Notes under the pieces: generated by a model
Databases searched by the model: none
The model's input: the letters and a program-made list of their open reading frames with translations, nothing else
Told to the model about the DNA's origin: nothing
Translations under genes and position numbers: made by a program
Part shown: positions 4,936 through 8,240 of the stretch, piece after piece
How the letters are laid out: each line of letters begins with the position of its first letter
How positions within the stretch are numbered: the first letter of the stretch is position 1
NCBI GenBank assembly: GCA_900549865.1
Contig: URPU01000094.1
Location: forward strand, 1 to 8,240
Direction: 5' to 3'
DNA length: 8,240 nucleotides
DNA from: an uncultured Eubacteriales bacterium
GTDB lineage: Bacteria; Bacillota; Clostridia; Oscillospirales; Oscillospiraceae

Positions 4936-6012
4936 TTACAGCACGTGCACCATTTCCGGCGCAAACACGAGGTGGCAGCTTTCGCCGACATTGTAGATGC
5001 GCTTGTTCTGAGGGTTCGGCTCTTCAAGCTTGACGAGCGTGTCGCCGACCATGACGTGATAGTTCTGATAGGAGCCCATGAAGCAGCTGAGCACGACCTT
5101 GCAGGGCAGGCCGCCCTCGTCGGAGAGCTTGGCCGCCTCCGGGCGCAGGACGACGGTGTAGGTCTCGCCGGGCTGCATATCGTCGCGGCCGACAACGCGG
5201 ATAACGTCGCCGTCGATATCGAGCAGGACATGCTCGCCGTCGCGGGCGGTCATCTTGCCGTGGAGGAAGTTCGCCTCGCCGATGAAGTCGGCGACGAACT
5301 CGTTGACCGGGTGATAGTATATCTCCTGCGGGGTGCCCATCTGCGCGACGACGCCCTTGTCCATGACGATGATATTGTCGGAAAGGGCCATGGCCTCACT
5401 CTGGTCATGGGTGACGTAGATGGCGGTGATGCCGACCTCCTGCTGGATGCGGCGGATCTCGGTGCGCATGGAGACGCGCAGCTTCGCGTCGAGGTTGGAA
5501 AGCGGTTCATCAAAGAGGAGGACGGACGGCTCAATGACCAGAGCGCGCGCCAGCGCGACGCGCTGCTGCTGGCCGCCGGAGAGCTGGTTCGTCATGCGCG
5601 CCTCCATCCCGTCCAGCTCGACAAGCTTGAGGATGTTCATAACGCGCTCTTTTATCTCTTCCTTGGGAACCTTTCTGAGCTTAAGGCCGTAGGCAACGTT
5701 GTCAAAAACATTGTAATGCGGCAGCAGGGCGTAGCTCTGGAACACCATAGCGGTGTCGCGCTTATTGGGCGTGAGCTCGTTTATAGGCTCCTCCCCGAGA
5801 TATATCTCGCCCTCGTCCGGGCTTTCAAAGCCGGCGATCATGCGGAGAGTGGTGGTCTTGCCGCAGCCGGAGGGGCCGAGCAGCGTGACAAAGGAGCCTG
5901 CCTCGATGGTAAGGGAGGTATCCTTCACCGCGTAAAAGTCCTTACCGGTCTTGGGGTCCTGATATATTTTTGAAATGTGCTCCAGACGGACGCCTTTTTT
6001 GGTTTTTTCCAT
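4936..6012 (-). CDS. ABC transporter ATP-binding protein (FbpC/PotA-like)
   Basis: The 358-residue cytoplasmic ATPase energises the importer encoded just upstream. All nucleotide-binding motifs are intact: Walker A GPSGCGKT (46-53), Q-loop Gln92 in VFQSYALLPH, signature LSGGQQQR (144-151), Walker B VLLFDEP (164-170), D-loop SNLD (172-175) and switch His202 in YVTHDQ. Residues from about 240 to the end form the TOBE-type domain usual in ferric-iron, spermidine/putrescine, thiamine and sugar importers. Its length is typical of this group. Its AAGGAGG ribosome binding site (6024-6030) lies inside the last codons of the permease gene and the coding regions are 3 nt apart, so translation is coupled. 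The residues usually used to distinguish FbpC from PotA are not decisive by eye, so the substrate is not assigned from this protein. Confidence 0.93.
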   Translation of the reverse strand: MEKTKKGVRLEHISKIYQDPKTGKDFYAVKDTSLTIEAGSFVTLLGPSGCGKTTTLRMIAGFESPDEGEIYLGEEPINELTPNKRDTAMVFQSYALLPHYNVFDNVAYGLKLRKVPKEEIKERVMNILKLVELDGMEARMTNQLSGGQQQRVALARALVIEPSVLLFDEPLSNLDAKLRVSMRTEIRRIQQEVGITAIYVTHDQSEAMALSDNIIVMDKGVVAQMGTPQEIYYHPVNEFVADFIGEANFLHGKMTARDGEHVLLDIDGDVIRVVGRDDMQPGETYTVVLRPEAAKLSDEGGLPCKVVLSCFMGSYQNYHVMVGDTLVKLEEPNPQNKRIYNVGESCHLVFAPEMVHVL

Positions 6013-6015
6013 GGC

Positions 6016-7728
6016 TTATGATTCCTCCTTTATTTTTTTGCTGGTGCCGAAGTGCTTGATGAAGAGATTCATGAGAAGCACGGCGCCGTAGGTGATGATA
6101 ATAAGGATAGTTGCAAAGGCGCAGGCAAGGCTGTACGAGCCCTTCTCGGCAAACTCATTGATCTGCACCGTGATGAGCAAAAACTGCGGCGTGACGAGCA
6201 GGATGATGGCGGAAATTGCCGTGATGCTGCGCACGAAGGCCGTGACGAGGCCGGAGAGGAAGGAATCCTTTATAAGCGGCAGAGTGACCGTCATGAACAC
6301 CTTGAAGCTGTCCGCGCCCATGTCATAGGCCGACTCCTCGATGGACTTGTCTATCTGGCGCAGGGCCGAAATGCCGCTGCGCGTGCCCGTCGGCAGAGAG
6401 CGCACGACAAAGACGATGATAAGGATAAGTCCCGTGCCATATATTCCCTGAAGGAAGCCGGTGTGGAAGAGGCCGCCGGAGAAGCCGCGGATGTAGCCGA
6501 CGCCGAGAACCGTGCCGGGAACGGCCATGGCCAGCATGGAAACGGCCTCGATAAAGCCCTTGGACCTGAACTTGCGCTTGACGACGAGGTAAGAGATTAT
6601 CATGCTCAAAAGCGCCGTGATGGGGGCGGAAATGAGAGAGAGCACGAAGGAGTCACGGAAGGCCTGGAAGCCATGGTAGCGCGTAAAGACGAGCTTGAAC
6701 CACTTGCCCGTGAGCGGGAAGAACTTATAGCCCCAGGTCGGGAAGAACGCGCCGATGGGAACGCAGATGTACATGAGGATGACGAACAGGGCGGCCAGCG
6801 TGCACAGCACGGTGAGCGGCGCCTTGACGCTTCTGTCCTCGATGAGCATCCTGCCGCGGGAGGCCTTGCCCGTGAGCGTGGCGGCGGTCTTGGCCTCGAG
6901 ATAGTACTTCTGCACGGCGAACATAGCGAGCGTGATGCACAGCAGCACCACGGCCATGGCGGCCGCGCCGGCCTTATCGTAAGCGCCGGTTATCTGCAAA
7001 TATATAGTGGTGGCAAGGGTATCGTAGGAGCCGCCGATTATCATGGGGTTTGCAAAGTCGGCGATGGACTCGATAAACGTGACAAGGAAAGCGTTGCCGA
7101 GACCGGGAAGCATGAGCGGCAGCGTGACGCTGGTAAAGACCTTCATGCGGCTTGCGCCCATGTCGCGCGCGGCCTCCTCAAGCGAGGGGTCGATATTCTT
7201 CAAAAGCCCCTTGAGCATCATGTAGCACACGGGGAAGAAGGTGAGCGTCTGGACGATGACGATGCCCCAGTAGCCGTAGACACTGTTGTCGTATATGCCG
7301 AGGAGGAAGCGGGTTATTATGCCGGCCTTGCCGAAGAGCATGATCATCGACAGCGACAGCACGAACGGCGGCGACACGACAGGCAGCATGGAAACGACCT
7401 TGAAAAGCCCGCCGACGAAGCGGTTCATCTTCACGTACACCTCAACATACGCGAAAAGCAGACCGATGAGCGCGGAAAGGATGCCGACGACAAAGCCCAC
7501 CTTGAGCGTGTTCGTGATGGCCTTGGTAAAGCTCGGCATATTGAAAATGCGCCTGAATATATCAAACGTGAGCCCATTATCGCCCACAAAGCTATCCACC
7601 AGCAGGATGGCCAGCGGATAGAGAATAAACAAAGTCAAAAATGTTATCAGCACGACGATGGTGGTGACCATAATGGGGTCTGCCATCAGTTTTTTTCTGT
7701 CCAGCGCCGCGCCCTGGCTTCTTGCCAT
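6016..7728 (-). CDS. Fused two-domain ABC transporter permease (FbpB-like)
   Basis: The 570-residue membrane protein contains two copies of the binding-protein-dependent permease fold in one chain, about twelve hydrophobic segments in all. Each half has its own EAA coupling loop for the ATPase: EEAARDMGASRMKVFTSVTL at about 184-203 and EESAYDMGADSFKVFMTVTL at about 464-483. A hydrophilic linker with a new TM segment joins the halves near 275-330. This duplicated form is characteristic of ferric-iron (FbpB/SfuB) and related thiamine (ThiP) importers, and of AfuB, whose system imports hexose phosphates. The start was set at 7728 (MARSQGAAL), with AGGAG at 7737-7741 8 nt upstream; an earlier in-frame ATG at 7770 lies beyond that site and has no good site of its own. 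The gene follows the binding-protein gene after a hairpin and is coupled to the ATPase gene. Confidence 0.92.
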   Translation of the reverse strand: MARSQGAALDRKKLMADPIMVTTIVVLITFLTLFILYPLAILLVDSFVGDNGLTFDIFRRIFNMPSFTKAITNTLKVGFVVGILSALIGLLFAYVEVYVKMNRFVGGLFKVVSMLPVVSPPFVLSLSMIMLFGKAGIITRFLLGIYDNSVYGYWGIVIVQTLTFFPVCYMMLKGLLKNIDPSLEEAARDMGASRMKVFTSVTLPLMLPGLGNAFLVTFIESIADFANPMIIGGSYDTLATTIYLQITGAYDKAGAAAMAVVLLCITLAMFAVQKYYLEAKTAATLTGKASRGRMLIEDRSVKAPLTVLCTLAALFVILMYICVPIGAFFPTWGYKFFPLTGKWFKLVFTRYHGFQAFRDSFVLSLISAPITALLSMIISYLVVKRKFRSKGFIEAVSMLAMAVPGTVLGVGYIRGFSGGLFHTGFLQGIYGTGLILIIVFVVRSLPTGTRSGISALRQIDKSIEESAYDMGADSFKVFMTVTLPLIKDSFLSGLVTAFVRSITAISAIILLVTPQFLLITVQINEFAEKGSYSLACAFATILIIITYGAVLLMNLFIKHFGTSKKIKEES

Positions 7729-7786
7729 AGTCAGATCTCCTCTCTCCTGATTTTCCGAAAGGATACGCAATATGTAACATCCGGTT

Positions 7787-7820
7787 AAAGAAAAGGAAGG
7801 CGGCAGGAGCCGCCTTCCTT
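7787..7820 (-). terminator. Attenuating terminator between binding-protein and permease genes
   Basis: AAGGAAGGCGGC at 7793-7804 pairs perfectly with 7809-7820 around a 4-nt loop. On the minus strand the 12-bp stem is followed by TTCTTTAACC, after a T-rich end to the stem itself. The hairpin lies 16 nt after the stop codon of the binding-protein gene. Such intra-operon hairpins commonly let the binding protein be made in excess over the membrane components. I see no separate strong promoter for the permease in the 58 nt that follow. Confidence 0.68.
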
Positions 7821-7836
7821 GCGGAACGGATTAAAA

Positions 7837-8240
7837 TTACTCAGTCTTGAAACGGTCTGCACCGGTGTCTGCGCCGGCGTCTGCGATAGCAGTCATGACC
7901 TCTTCAACATAAGTCTTGATGTTTGCGGTGGCGTCCTCGAAGTCATAGTCCATGACGTTGTCCGGGTCAAGGCCATACTCAGCGGCCTGAGAGGGCTGCT
8001 CAGCATTGTCGATGACGAGGAACTGGTAGGAGCCGTTGTCCTTTGCGAGGTTGACGCAGTCGGGGCTGAGAGCGTACTCGATCCAGAGCTTTGCAGCATT
8101 GGGGTGAGCCGCGCCCTTGAAGATAGCGGTCGCGCCGATTTCAAAGGAGGTGCCGGAGGACGGGATTATGAGCTGAACGTTCTCATAGCCGTTGTCAACG
8201 ATCTGGGTGATGCCGTCATGCAGGAAGCCGATGCCGATGA
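7837..8240 (-). CDS. ABC transporter substrate-binding protein, C-terminal part (5' end beyond the window)
   Basis: The last 133 codons are present; the start and any lipoprotein signal lie beyond the right edge. The visible sequence starts IGIGFLHDGITQIVDNGYENV and continues with PSSGTSFEIGATAIFKGAAHPNAAKLWIEYALSPD at roughly residues 32-66 of the fragment. That region has the form typical of the C-terminal lobe of ferric-iron/thiamine/phosphonate-type periplasmic-binding proteins, in which a conserved 'KGA-HP-NAAKLWIEY' helix follows the strand crossing the hinge. The tail carries the acidic, Asp- and Ala-rich repeat DAGADTGADRFKTE. It is expected to be membrane-anchored outside the cell and to deliver substrate to the permease next door. 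Because the N-terminal lobe is missing, ligand residues such as the paired tyrosines of FbpA cannot be checked. Confidence 0.85.
   Translation of the reverse strand, partial: IGIGFLHDGITQIVDNGYENVQLIIPSSGTSFEIGATAIFKGAAHPNAAKLWIEYALSPDCVNLAKDNGSYQFLVIDNAEQPSQAAEYGLDPDNVMDYDFEDATANIKTYVEEVMTAIADAGADTGADRFKTE

Noticed and set aside
3022..5973. A 983-codon open frame on the plus strand
   Set aside because: It lies antisense to the ROK-like and ABC ATPase genes and even runs through the gap between them. Its product is Arg/Ala/His/Gly-rich with no recognisable domain and there is no ribosome binding site at its start. It is a by-product of GC-rich codon use on the other strand.
6052..7788. A 578-codon open frame on the plus strand
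   Set aside because: It is antisense to the permease gene, highly charged and low in complexity (Asp, Glu, His, Arg, Gly), and has no ribosome binding site. It mirrors the codon pattern of a membrane protein and is not a gene.

Overview
The window looks like a chromosomal stretch of a GC-rich member of the Clostridia (Firmicutes), probably a gut-associated lineage. This is inferred from near-consensus AGGAGG-type ribosome binding sites, sigma-A-like promoters, a membrane-anchored HTH regulator of a style common in clostridia, and an AraC-type sensor domain of clostridial character. The species cannot be read from the sequence. Composition changes along the window: roughly the first 1.3 kb is visibly AT-richer than the rest, which fits an acquired regulatory module beside a GC-rich core region.

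Positions 1-1260 hold two divergent regulators. A Cro/C1-type HTH protein runs leftward off the edge. A four-TM protein with an N-terminal HTH domain runs rightward. The gap between them carries a promoter for each gene and a 16-bp palindrome overlapping the leftward -10 box. Positions 1261-1476 are non-coding and packed with three strong inverted repeats between convergent genes.

Positions 1477-2961 hold a small leftward two-gene operon: an alpha/beta hydrolase followed 7 nt later by an AraC-type sensor domain that has no DNA-binding domain. Just upstream of the hydrolase is a 16-codon fragment that looks like the tail of a lost gene. The block therefore appears to be the surviving middle of a larger operon, broken at both ends.

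Positions 3097-8240 are all leftward and form a transport locus. In transcription order these are a substrate-binding protein (partial, entering from the right edge), a terminator or attenuator hairpin, a fused two-domain permease, an ABC ATPase translationally coupled to it, a hairpin, and an unusually long ROK/ASKHA-type sugar-kinase-like protein. The transporter is of the ferric-iron/spermidine/thiamine type (FbpABC-like). Its kinase-like neighbour makes a sugar or phosphorylated organic substrate worth considering alongside iron.

I see no RNA genes, CRISPR array, insertion sequence or clear defence system. The very long rightward open frames opposite the transport locus are antisense shadows of GC-rich genes.
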